Assembly (NCBI RefSeq): GCF_026745355.1
Contig: NC_079207.1
Location: 34,504,502 to 34,568,501, forward strand
From: Beta vulgaris subsp. vulgaris
Lineage: Eukaryota; Streptophyta; Magnoliopsida; Caryophyllales; Amaranthaceae
DNA length: 64,000 nt
Direction of reading: 5' to 3'
A program made the position numbers and the translations under genes. The notes under the pieces are model-generated. The model was not told the DNA's origin. It saw only the letters and a list, made by a program, of their open reading frames with translations, and made no database searches. This document shows, one piece after another, positions 54,537 to 64,000 of the stretch (the stretch's first letter is position 1; every line of letters starts with the position of its first letter).

Positions 54537-56336
54537 TCACTACAGGAGAGTCCCCCCTCCTGGCATTCACAACCTTCTCTGCTTCACATGGAATAGTTCC
54601 TATTATCACTTGCTCATCCTCCATTTCATTCAACACATTAAAAGGATTCATGGTCACAACAGGTTCAGAAGTCTGTGTTATTTTCTTAGCAGAATGATTA
54701 ACCTCTTGAAAAGGTTTTACATCTCCTGGCTTATCACAAATCTGCACTGGAGCCTCCTTTTCCCTCCAAACTTGTTTCATCACACCTCTATTACGCAGCT
54801 CAGTCTTGTGACCTAACTGCTTACATTTGAAACACTTCTCTGGCTTCCATTCATAATTCACCTCAATTACAACCTCAATCCCTTTTTTATTCACAAAGCT
54901 CAATTGATCTGGAAACTCTTGATCAATCTTCACCTCTATCATCACCCTTGCATACTGGAGTTTTTCCCTTTTAGCAGTTGCAGCATCAACTTTCACAAAG
55001 TTTCCTATTGGACTTACAAATTTTGCGAGGCATTTTTCATTCCAGTATTTGAAATCTACCTTCATCTGGATCCAAGTAGGAACAACCTCAAATTGATCCT
55101 TTATCACATCCATATCTTGTTCCCAAGCTCTCACAATCATCGGCTTACTATCGAAAAAAGGAATAGGTCCATTTAGAACAGAGTCCTTCTTCTCCATAGT
55201 TATAAATCTCACAATATATACTCCCTTCTTTAGCATCGCCACCTTATCCACACCATTATTCCTCCAAATTCTTCGAATAAAACCTTCCATGACATATGGA
55301 GGTGGACTAGCACCAATAATTAGGGATGGCAATGGGGCGGGTCTGGGTCGGGTCCACCTGGACCCAGACCCAGACCCGTTTATTTTTCACAGACCCAGAC
55401 CCGTTTATTTTTCACAGACCCAGACCCGCCCCAGATCCGTTGGGTCTAGATTTTTCAGACCCAGACCCAGATCCGCTGGGTCTAGCGGGTCCATGGGTCC
55501 TTACTGGGTCCTTCTTAGTTTTAAGTTTTCATCACATTTTTTAATATATGTAATTAAAAAATTTCGCCCTAATATATATAGGTTCTTGTATCCTTGGTTA
55601 AAGCATTCTCTAAATAAAATTTTAAGAATTAACTCATAAAATATTAAAATGTTACAACTTATAAAGTTAGAGTTTAGGTAAAAAAAAAATTTCTAATATG
55701 TAAATGGGTCCGCGGGGCGGGTCTGGGTCTAGCATATGTGGACCCGGACCCAGACCCGACCCACGTTCTTCGGGACCCAGACCCGACCCGGACCCATTGG
55801 GTCTAAAATTTCTGGACCCAAACCATTATAAATGGGTCGGGTCCTAGCGGGTATGGGTCGGGTCCAGGACCCATTGCCAACCCTACCAACAATATAGCAT
55901 ATTACAGATGACATCCAGAAATCAACTTCAGGTTGAACATCTTCAACCTCAATTTTAACTAAATTTTTCACAATGTTATCAATTACAGCATTATCAGCAT
56001 TATCAGATGGATTAGATTCTACCTCATGATCAGACATTTGTAGAATCGGAATTGGCTCAATGCATCTTCTCCTTTCATCATTCGCATTCCTCTTCATTGT
56101 ATCAGCTGAGTTGATTGCTGATAATCACTCCGAAAACAAACGATGCGATTGCATAGTTTGTTTCATCTCATTAGTTTCATCCTCCTCTGTTTTTTCGTCC
56201 ATCTAAAAATCCATAGCACTAATGCCAAGAATTTCATCCGTTAATCGAGTCTTTTTTGCATTGAATCAGAAACTGGACCTTTTGGCTTTGAATTGCTAGC
56301 ATTTGCAGCCTTCTGAGCTTTAGATTTCCTCGCCAT
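54529..56336 (-). pseudogene. LINE ORF1 (DUF4283 / zinc knuckle), split by a hAT-type MITE
   Basis: The likely start is the ATG at 56336-56334 (MARKSKAQKAANASNSKPKG). A frameshift and two stops precede MKRNANDERRRCIEPIP at 56097. The frame reaches SSVICYIVG, is interrupted at 55885-55321, and resumes with ASPPPYVMEGFIRRIWRNNG in the same frame. DUF4283 (KKGVYIVRFITMEKKDSVLN, WIQMKVDFKYWNEKCLAKF) is followed by the knuckle CFKCKQLGHKTE, whose last Cys is lost, and a C-terminal tail ending at TAA 54529. Confidence 0.85.
55321..55885. mobile_element. hAT-type MITE in LINE ORF1, rich in GGGTCTGGGTC
   Basis: Ends TAGGGATGGCAATGGGGCGG and, inverted, CCCATTGCCAACCCTA, flanked by CCAATAAT (55313-55320) and CCAACAAT (55886-55893), an 8-bp duplication with one mismatch. 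The subterminal parts on both sides are runs of GGGTCTGGGTC / GACCCAGACCC that could pair over about 100 bp. The middle is AT-rich and non-coding. Confidence 0.82.
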
Positions 56337-56404
56337 GGCAGAGGGAATTCTAGAGAGAGAAGCACGCTAGGAATGTAAGTATTGCTTAGCTACCAACATT
56401 TATT

Positions 56405-56510
56405 CTCTAGCAAGTAAATGTGATTACTAAACTAACGTAATTTATTATCTCTACAATAATTCCTTTTTATATTTAGTAATTGATTGGATGTCTAAGGACA
56501 TATTCCTTCA
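56405..56510 (-). repeat. Copia 3' LTR, proximal part, with adjacent polypurine tract
   Basis: The LTR begins (minus) TGAAGGAATATGTCCTTAG. Immediately outside it is the purine-rich AAGTGGGAGAT (complement at 56511-56522), the plus-strand primer site of copia elements. Confidence 0.78.
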
Positions 56511-56522
56511 ATCTCCCACTTG

Positions 56523-57310
56523 TCCGGAGACAAGAGCGCAATGTTAAATTCCTTAAGTCACTTAATGCCAAATTTGATAACACAATGTTATTCTCAAATT
56601 TATGTTCCTTGATCGCTGAGTTCGAACTGCTCAAATAAGGATTAACTCATTAATCCTATTCCGCATGGCCATCCAATTTTCCAGTTCTCACTCATCAAGA
56701 GGTCCAAACACCATTCCTATTAAATAGGAGGACTTATCCACTCTTGTATGACCATAACTCTCACTCAATTCTTAACCCACCCGATCACTGCCTTTATAAC
56801 CTCCTTTTACGGCGCGACGTTTAAGAGTGTCAAAGTCAAACTAATTATATTATGGTTATTAAGACATACTCATGTCTAAGGAATCTACAAAATATAGTAC
56901 TTTGATTCTATTTTTTGAATCTAATTAGGTCAAGTCTCAATGTATTAAGTATACATCCATATAATCAATTAGACATCTCTATGTCTCCATAGTCCATGGA
57001 ACTGCGCTATCAATTAATTATACACCAGTCTATTAAATAAATCACTTATGTGAAATTTAGTGATTTAGACTAGGGAATTCAAATAAATTATGATTTCTGT
57101 TTACTTTATAGGGTTCCATCATCAACGTTTTCGATAATCCTATTTGAAAACACACATTATTTGGATAAATTATTTAATACTAAACCAAACAACTAAATAA
57201 GAAACGAATTTTTATTTTTAAACATCCAAAGCATAATAAATGTATTTACAATTGTAAACATGAAGTAAACAACTTAAAGCCATTCTCCCATATGCTTAAG
57301 CCTCAAGGAC
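56523..57310 (-). other. Copia 3' untranslated internal region
   Basis: Non-coding sequence between the pol stop and the polypurine tract; no gene was recognised. Its length, about 800 bp, is within the range seen for plant copia elements. Confidence 0.55.
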
Positions 57311-58025
57311 CTAATTTTGACACTCATGCTTAGGTTGAGCAAGCGGTTTAGTCAGAGGATCTGCTATGTTATCCTCTGTATGAACCTTGCTTACTTTCAC
57401 ATCCTCTCTACCAATGATTTCTCGAATAAGATGGAATTTCCTGAGCACATGTTTAAACCTTTGATGCGATCTGGGTTCCTTAGACTGAGCAATGGCACCA
57501 TTGTTGTCATAATAGAACTCAATGCCATTTCTTAATGCTAGGAACTATACCAAGCTCACAAATGAACTTTTTGATCCAAACAACTTCCTTTGTTGCATCA
57601 GCTGCTGCAATATACTCAACCTCTGTTGTAGAATCCGCGATGGTACTCTGCTTAAATCTCTTCTAGCTCACAGCTCCTCCATTGAGACAAAATATGAAAC
57701 CAGATTGCGATCAGAAATCATCTTTGTCACTCTGGAAGCTTGCATCGGTGTATCCAGTAACAACCAACTCATCATCTCCACCATAAACCAAAAAATTATC
57801 CTTAGTCCTTTGCAAGTACTTAAGGATGTTTTTCGGTGCAATCCAGTGCGCATCACCTGGATTCGACTGGTATCTGTTGCATATACGCAAAGCATATGTA
57901 ACATCCGGTCTAGTGCATATCATGGCATACATAATGGATCCTACTACAGAAGCATAAGGAGCATTACGCATACGCTTGACCTCATTAGGACTCGAAGGAC
58001 TGAGTCTTGTCAAGTGCAATGCCAT
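57311..58025 (-). pseudogene. Copia RNase H domain
   Basis: Reads SVVGSIMYAMICTRPDVTYA, GYTDASFQSDKDD (catalytic Asp), then after a stop TTEVEYIAAADATKEV, EFYYDNNGAIAQSKEPRSH and ADPLTKPLAQPKHEC to TAG at 57311. The usual TEAEY is TEVEY, but the acidic residues remain. Stops break the frame near 57711 and again downstream. Confidence 0.82.
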
Positions 58026-58148
58026 GTTGCATGGGAATGAAACCTCTTTTGGAGTTTGCTAGCTTGAACCTTGCAAGAATCTTATCAATATAAGTCTCTT
58101 GACTAAGTCCAATAAGCCTTTTAGATCTATCTCTATAGATCTTTATTT

Positions 58149-58860
58149 TCAATATGTACTATGCTCTCTTAGATCTTTCATAGAGAAATAATTTTTAAGC
58201 CATTCTTTGACTGACTCAAACATGGTTTTATCATTTCCTATGAGAAGTATGTCATCCACATACAAGACCAGAAAAGTAATACTACTCCCACTTAACTTCT
58301 TGTATACACAAGATTCCTCTTCATTTCTGTGATAGCCAAATTTCTTGACTGCCTCATCAAATCTGAGGTTCCAACTCCTTGATGCTTTCTTTAGTCCATA
58401 AATGGACTTCTTAAGCTTGCATACCCTCCCTGGATTTTCTGGATCTTCAAAACCTTGAGGTTGTGTCATGTACACATCCTTTTTCAAGAACCCATTCAAC
58501 AAAGCAATTTTGACTTCCATTTGTCATATTTCATAGTCATGAAAGGCACAATCGCAAGGATTATCTTAATGGACTTCAGCATGGCCACTGGTGAGAAGGT
58601 TTCATCATACTTAATACCATGAATTTGCTTGAAACCTTTTGCAAACCACCTTGCTTTGAAAACACTAATATTTCCATCCTTGTATGTTTTCAATTTGAAA
58701 ATCCATTTGCATCCAATGGGTTTTACCCCATCAGGCAAATCAACCAAGTCCCATGATTGATTTTCAGACATGGAATCCATTTCATATTTCATGGCCTCAA
58801 GCCATCTTTCGGAGTCTTCACTATCCAAAGCATCTTCGTAGTTAGTAGGTTCTTTTGTAT
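58149..58860 (-). pseudogene. Copia reverse transcriptase
   Basis: EDSERWLEAMKYEMDSMSEN and IGCKWIFKLKTYKDGNISVF begin the domain. The segment around VKIALLNGFLKKDVYMTQPQ follows after a frameshift near 58510, and YVDDILLIGNDK keeps the catalytic YVDD. The usual VKTAFLNG is VKIALLNG. The sequence then degrades toward RNase H. Confidence 0.85.
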
Positions 58861-59046
58861 CTAAATCGTTATTTTAGGACTTTCAGTCAAAAGGAAATCA
58901 ACATATCGCTTCGACGAAATGATGGTCCTACTAGACCTACGTTGGGGAACAACAGAAGAAGTTTCTACCTCACTAGGTTGAGTGACTTCGCATGGATTAT
59001 CTCCAAGTGGGACGGTAAGAGGTACGTGAATTGAATGCACCGTCTC

Positions 59047-60244
59047 CTAAGCATTTTCATGTCGGGCCGCCTTTGATGAGGTGTTAACCTCATCCATTTG
59101 TTGCTCATCTTGAACTTCTTTGAGATATACATTTCTCCCACTTGTTTTTCTGGAAATAAATTCCTTTTCCAGAAAGACACCATTACGAGCAACAAACACT
59201 TTGTTTTCGCTTTGGTTGTAGAAGTAGTGTCCCTTAGTCTCTTTTAGGTAACCCACAAAGAGATATTTATCGGATTTGGGTGAAAGCTTATCAGAAAGGA
59301 AACATTTTATATAAGCTTCACAACCCCATATCCTTATAAAAGACAATTTTGGAACGTTTCCGATCCACATTTCATATGGTCTATTTTCAACTGCTTTAGA
59401 TGGTGCTTTGTTAAGTGTGAATGCCGTTGTTTCAAACGCTAATCCCCAAAATGAAATAGGAAGATCAGCAAGACTCATTATGGATCGAAACATATCAAGT
59501 AGAGTTCAATTCCTTCTTTCAGAAACGCCATTCAACTGCAGTGTTCCTGGTGGAGTCCATTATGAAAGTATTCCACAATCCTTCAAATGATCACCAAATT
59601 CTTGAGATAAATATTCACCACCACGATCAGATCGTAGTGCCTTAATTTTCTTCCCAAGTTGGTTTTGTACTTCATCTTGGAATTCCTTAAATCTTTCAAA
59701 GGATTCCGACTTATGTCGCATGAGGTAAACAAATCCAAATCTGCTTACATCATCAGGAAAAGTAATGAAGTAACTGTACCCGCCCCTAGCCGACGAGCTC
59801 ATAGGTCCGCATACATCCGTATGTATGAGAGCTAAAAGGTCATTGGCCATTTCACTTGAACTTGTGAAAGGAGACTTTGTCATTTTCCCCATTAAGCAAA
59901 ATTCAAAAGTATCAAATGATTCGAAATCAAATGATTTGAGAATTCCATCTCTACAAAGTTTCTCAATACGATTTGAACTTATGTTGCCTAATCGACAATG
60001 CCATAGGTATGTATGGTTTGAATCATTTGTTTTATGTTTCTTACTGTCTATGTTATAGATGTGGGTTTCTAGCTAAGTCAAGCATATATAAAACATTTGA
60101 TAACTTGGCTGAGACATATAATAAATCATTCAAATAAGCAGAACAATAATTATTCTTAATTATAAATGAAAAACCTTCTGAATCCAAAACCGGAATCGAA
60201 ACAATATTCTTGGTAATAGTTGGAACATAATAACAATTATGCAG
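59047..60244 (-). pseudogene. Copia integrase with GAG-pre-integrase region
   Basis: GKMTKSPFTSSSEMANDLLA marks the end of the pre-integrase segment. The core shows LIHTDVCGPMS (first Asp), LRSDRGGEYLSQEF (second Asp) and LNGVSERRN (Glu), so the DDE triad can still be read, although a TGA follows SERRN and a frameshift precedes it. The C-terminal part (DLPISFWGLAFETTAFTLNK) continues to 59047. Confidence 0.84.
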
Positions 60245-60493
60245 TTATAATACTAAACCAGAAGGTAAAAGTAGACTACAATCTCCCACGGCCAAAGCAA
60301 CAACTCGTGCTCCATTGCCCACGCGGAGGTCCACTTCTCCTTTGCTCGACGTTCTACTTCTTTTTAGTGCATGCACATTACAAATGATGCGAGATCCACA
60401 TGTAGTATCAAATACCCATGAAGTTGAAGTAGATAAGTTAATTTCTATAACATAAATACATGAAGTTGAAGCACCACTCTTCTTATCTTCCAA
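60245..60493 (-). pseudogene. Copia aspartic protease
   Basis: SWVFDTTCGSRIICNVHALK is the active-site region; family members have DTGCGSHI, so the Gly of the DTG triad is replaced by Thr. DLRVGNGARVVALAVGD follows as expected. This change alone should abolish activity. Confidence 0.78.
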
Positions 60494-61316
60494 ATATTTA
60501 GGTAGTTCCTCTTCCAGTGGCCAATCTTATGACAATGGAAGAACTCATGTAGTGCTACCACTTTAGACTTAGGAGTGGCCTTTGCCTTAGAAGTATCATC
60601 AGAGGCAACAACCTTGCCCTTGTTCTTCTTCATAGGTACTCCCTTTTTCTTGAATTGCTTGCCCTTCCTAACCATAAGAACATACTTATGTTCAGGTTCA
60701 GCTGGCAAGCTCCTTTCAGCCTTATTAAGCATACCATGTAACTCTTGCAAGGTAGCCTCCCCTCCTTGCATGTAAAAATTCAACTGAAATTTTTGAAAAT
60801 TTTCAAGCAAGGATTTGATCACAATATCAGTTGCCAGTTCTAAGGGATAAGGGAAGCCCAATTTTTCCATGATCAGAAAATGTCCAATCATATTGAACAC
60901 ACATGCGGACCAATGGGTTTTCCTTTGCCCAACTTGCACTCCAGCAACTTACAATGAGCTTCAAACCTCTCTAGCCTCGCGTTATTCTGAAACATAGTTA
61001 TCAGATGTTGGAGGATGGAATAAGCGTCCAGACCATTAAAACGTTTTAGAAATTCTGGTTCCATGCAAGCAAACATCAAACATCTTTCTTGCACAGAATT
61101 TGCGTCAATAGTTTGTCTTGCTCTCCTTTCAGTTGGAGTAACATTATCTAGCAGGGGTTCAGGGAGAGGATTGTCAAGAACATTTTCCCGTCCTTCGGCT
61201 CTGAGAACGATTCTCAAAGCCATTTCCCATTCTAAGAAGTTATTTGCAGTCAATATGTCCTTTTCGAGTAAATAGCACAAATTAAAACTGGAGGTGTTGT
61301 TGTTTGAACCAGACAT
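60445..61316 (-). pseudogene. Copia gag with CCHC knuckle
   Basis: ATG at 61316 (MSGSNNNTSSFNLCYLLEKD). The gag helical region (NNFLEWEMALRIVLRAEGRE, RCLMFACMEPEFLKRF) shifts frame near 60910 and continues as MIGHFLIMEKLGFPYPLELA, a basic linker (KKKGVPMKKNKGKVVA) and a degraded knuckle (FFHCHKIGHWKRNY, last Cys to Tyr). Gag packages element RNA. Confidence 0.83.
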
Positions 61317-61729
61317 GATAACTACAACAAAAATTATAAAGCAAGATTTAATTAATGTATATCAAGAAAGCAGCAATTAAAAAAATTTAATTAACTACTA
61401 CCCTTTATTCAAAATGAAAGTCCCCTATTGAATAAAGAAATAACCACGAACCCCCGCACTACAATCAAACATACTTTGGCCCTGCCTTCAATTTATAGTA
61501 GTTGAGGTAAGTAAACAAGTTACTAATTATAACTAAATCTAATTCTTGGTAGACAGGTTAACAAATCATTGTTTACTCCTATCTCTTAGCTTCAAAACCC
61601 AAAACTTTATCTTTTGATGATTTTGTTGAGTTAAACCAAACATTAACATGTAAGTTTCAAAAAACCTACCCTATATATATATTATGTTAATCATTGTACC
61701 TCATCTGATAACCTCACCAATGCACGCGG

Positions 61730-63107
61730 CTATAGAACATAACTGCCAAGGGCCTCAGTCACTGACTGTAGACCAACTTCTGCATTCGGCAGCGAAAGAG
61801 GTAATTCTTCGAAACCGAGCACAATCTCTGAAACGCTGACCACATAGTGAATATGAGCGACTGCCTGGTTGTGCAATCGTACCCGGTCCCTAGGGGGTTG
61901 TGCTTGGCCATAAGCAACGAGAATGAAATTGCCATGACCATCTCCTCGAGCTAATAGCTCACATGATGTCTCTTCCTTTAAAAACAAAACTCTATTCATA
62001 GTTAGTCTATGAAACAACATATATATATAGTAAGAATTTCATGCATTTAAGAACAATAGTTGTGATATTAAGTGATTACCGTGAACTCCGGAACTGGATC
62101 AGGCTGCGTAGGAACACTGCCCTGCTGGAAAGCACCAAAAGTCGGTAAGCCCATCTGCGCCAAAATGGCGTTGAAATTCTGAGTCATCTCCGCTCTGAGC
62201 TCCTCCCGAATTGCAGCTTTCATAGCCTCCACATCTATGGAAGCTGCCGAATTCACACTGGAGGTACTGGATTTTGACGTAAAGGTGTATTGATCACCAT
62301 GCACCTTTCTCACCTCGAGGCGGACACCTCCTACGCCCCTCACACTTCCATATTGGTCCCGTCCTAAAGTCTCGTGTAAGGCATAGGAGTGAACTCACCA
62401 GTTGCCTCCTTTTCCTTCAAGCCAATTTACATACAAATAAAAGAGAAATGCTCGTGAGCGCACAAGTTATATTATATATACCTTATCAAAAACTTATAAT
62501 ATGTACTTACAATGGCATTAGCTATCTGTTGTGTTCCGTGATCAGGCAAGACTCTCTGTCCCTTTGCATCAACCCCATGCATCGAATGCCGAGGCTGTGT
62601 AACTGTCGTCGTAGAGCTAGTGCCCGTTGCCGTTGTCGACCCAATCGTGGGGTAATGGCAATACATCCACGTATCTCTCGCCTGCCCGTACGACTGAGCA
62701 CCTAGATGGTGAAAGTACTTCCTAGCTTTTGCATTCGCGCTACTTTTCTCACGAGATGCCTGAAACACACAATTATAAACAAAGGTTAGGTGTTATACAA
62801 TAATACTGGATCTAAGAGTATTAAATCTTAGCAAGTAAAATATTCTTACAACAGCTTCCGGGATTGTTTTTTGTGCAACAAATGCTTGCCACTCCTCAGG
62901 TGTGATATGCCTCCATATCTGATCTGGTAACTTGGAGGGTGCCTCAAATGATGTGTCCGGTGAAGCCTCAGAACCGGTGTGTGTTTCTCCCCCGTAGATT
63001 TTCTTCTTCTTTGTACCCACGACTTTTGGTGATAAAATAGCCCCGAAATGGCCTTTTCGTTCCTGAAATGCAACAAACAAAAAATGCAAGTCTAAGAATC
63101 TACACAC
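61730..63107 (-). pseudogene. CACTA Transposase_24 (Ptta/En/Spm-type) protein, four candidate exons
   Basis: Exon-like pieces read in order on minus: 63060-62850 with KLPDQIWRHITPEEWQAFVA; 62768-62505 with SREKSSANAKARKYFHHLGA; 62343-62068 with a coiled-coil-like AMKAAIREELRAEMTQNFNA; and 62020-61730 with SCELLARGDGHGNFILVAYG. These match the W..F...R / NR.NR.K..Y.HT.G architecture of TNPA-like proteins, which bind subterminal repeats. Exon borders were not proven. Whether this copy is intact is unknown, so it is filed as a likely pseudogene. Confidence 0.7.
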
Positions 63108-63354
63108 TAGTTATATTATGCCTCATATAAGCATGTTCAAAGAGAATTTGGGGTTAAATGACTCGATAAGTACGAGTTGGGAGCGAAAAGGCCAAAATAG
63201 CCTCGAAATGGCCTCTTTGTTCCTAAAATGCAACCAACAACAAATGCAAGTCTAAGAATCTACATACTAGTTATATTATGCCTCATATAAGCATGTTCAA
63301 AGAGAATTTGGGGTTAAATGACTCGATAAGTACGATTTGGGAGCGAAAAGGCCA
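63035..63354. repeat. Two tandem 160-bp units overlapping a CACTA exon
   Basis: AAAATAGCC(C/T)CGAAATGGCC recurs at exactly 160-bp spacing (63034 and 63194), and the rest of the unit (CTAAGAATCTACA-ACTAG, GGGGTTAAATGACTCGATAA) is nearly identical. The proximal unit includes the start of the Transposase_24 exon. Confidence 0.88.
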
Positions 63355-63491
63355 ACATAGTTACAAATTGGAGAAATTACACAGACCTGAGTTTATGTCT
63401 CATGATTTATTGACCTTCCGCCGTTTCTTAGGATCCTCAAGTACATGTATCCCTTCCGTGTGATCTACACGCATATAGTTCTCCGACATAT

Positions 63492-64000
63492 TCACATCAT
63501 CTTCCACACTAATTTCAGGATAGGTAAAAGGGGGGAGGTCCTCAAATGCATCATATTCTTCCTCATTATCAACATCACCAATACGAGGATACTCCTTTTA
63601 CCAGGTACAACAATTGACCACTTATGATCAGCAGGATCAGTTACAAAAAATACTTGCTTGACTTGTGATGCAATTACAAATGGCTCCTCAGTTTCACGTA
63701 GACGACTAAGGTCAACAAGAGTGAAACCGCAAGGATCATCGTTTCTTACACAACGTCGATTATCGTCAACCCACTGCAACACAAGAGGCAAATATTAAAA
63801 GTACAGTAGTCCAGCTCCCATATTTTTGTATTATAATAGTTGCTTTCAGCATGTACAGGCGACTTATCTTTCGAGCTTGCATATTGTGTAGACGACGCCA
63901 CAAGTGAAACACCATATTTTGTTGCGATCTTGACTTCAGATCTTGACGTTCAGTCCAAAAGTATACCCATTAATATCATAATTCATAAGAGCGTACAGTT
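63492..64000 (-). pseudogene. DUF4216-type C-terminal region of a CACTA transposase, partial
   Basis: The minus strand reads NYDINGYTFWTERQDLKSRS at the window edge, then after a frameshift GVSLVASSTQYASSKDKSPV. After an apparent intron ending TTGTTGCAG (about 63777) it reads WVDDNRRCVRNDD, FTLVDLSRLRETEEPFVIAS and QVKQVFFVTDPADHKWSIVV. This is the DUF4216 pattern that follows TNP2-like transposases. The part upstream of it is outside the window. Confidence 0.76.

Larger units (their letters stand above)
52198..56391 (-). mobile_element. L1-type LINE inserted in the copia LTR, 13-bp target duplication
   Basis: Flanked by ACCAACATTTATT on both sides (52185-52197 and 56392-56404). The low-coordinate end is a T-rich run (poly(A) on the minus strand), giving minus orientation. 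It encodes ORF1 and ORF2, overlapping by ATGGATAA at 54529-54536. A hAT-type MITE (55321-55885) interrupts ORF1, and the reverse transcriptase core of ORF2 is deleted. Confidence 0.9.
51659..61456 (-). mobile_element. Ty1/copia retrotransposon, minus strand, with LINE nested in its 3' LTR
   Basis: In minus orientation: gag (61316), protease, integrase, reverse transcriptase and RNase H (stop at 57311), then about 800 bp non-coding, a purine tract (AAGTGGGAGAT, next to 56511) and the 3' LTR starting TGAAGGAATATGTCC at 56510. The LTR is interrupted by a LINE (52198-56391) and resumes to about 51659 (end CCTACA). The domain order protease-integrase-RT-RNase H defines copia. The 5' LTR is not found before the CACTA element that starts near 61457; it may lie beyond the right edge. 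Stops and frameshifts occur in every domain. Confidence 0.85.
61457..64000 (-). mobile_element. En/Spm (CACTA) element, minus strand, running off the right edge
   Basis: The proteins are Transposase_24-like (61730-63107) and DUF4216-like (63492-64000), a pair found in plant CACTA elements, in that order on the minus strand. A possible terminus CACTACAATCAAAC lies at 61457, just past the copia leader, but it departs from the usual CACTACAAGAAA and the other end is outside the window, so the boundary is tentative. Confidence 0.7.

Noticed and set aside
57317..58040. Plus-strand ORFs over the copia RNase H region
   Set aside because: Antisense shadows of the copia pol frame, which carries TDAS and DNNGAIA motifs on minus.

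Overview
This is a transposon-rich window of nuclear DNA from a flowering plant, most likely a eudicot. The evidence is L1-type LINEs with zf-RVT tails, Ty1/copia, CACTA, MULE, PIF/Harbinger, Stowaway, hAT and Helitron elements, GT-AG introns, and fragments of plant housekeeping genes. Nothing in the sequence fixes the species. Only one gene looks intact: a nine-exon mitochondrial-carrier-family NAD+ transporter of NDT type (16155-27351). Almost everything else is a mobile element or a broken gene, much of it nested.

Layout. 1-1870: two LINE ORF2 remnants. 2426-3468 and 4559-5548: two non-autonomous MULEs that share the terminus GGAAAAATTG and have 9-bp target duplications. About 5.6-14.0 kb: a decayed LINE with both ORFs, split in ORF1 by a 3.3-kb CACTA-type element (6991-10313); removing the element plus one 3-bp flank puts the two halves of ORF1 back in frame. 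14.6-15.2 kb: an LTR end with a primer-binding site. 15.3 kb: a Stowaway MITE. 16.2-27.4 kb: the NDT gene, whose introns hold at least six small DNA elements. 28.03-28.52 kb: a short Helitron. 28.63-34.20 kb: a non-autonomous LTR element with a TAGAC duplication and no gag-pol, carrying a tRNA-derived SINE. Part of its interior is repeated in inverted orientation at 34.69-35.16 kb.

35.64-41.66 kb is the most unusual unit: a MULE with long TIRs and an 8-9-bp duplication. It carries a truncated transposase on + and an antisense plant mobile domain (PMD) gene on -, plus three arrays of a 33-bp near-palindromic repeat built on GGCGCC. 41.9-51.0 kb is a field of host-gene fragments: a CCME exon split by a 497-bp MULE MITE, one KDSB (CMP-Kdo synthetase) exon, and the TGS region of a threonyl-tRNA synthetase. 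51.66-61.46 kb is a minus-strand Ty1/copia element; its 3' LTR is split by a LINE (13-bp duplication), and that LINE's ORF1 is in turn split by a hAT-type MITE. From about 61.5 kb to the right edge lies a minus-strand En/Spm (CACTA) element with Transposase_24-like and DUF4216-like exons.

The genes do not form an operon or pathway. What ties the window together is nested insertion, readable here because several insertions left target duplications and split reading frames that can be rejoined on paper. No search could be run: family names rest on motifs and remembered protein families, and element boundaries on TIR and TSD inspection.
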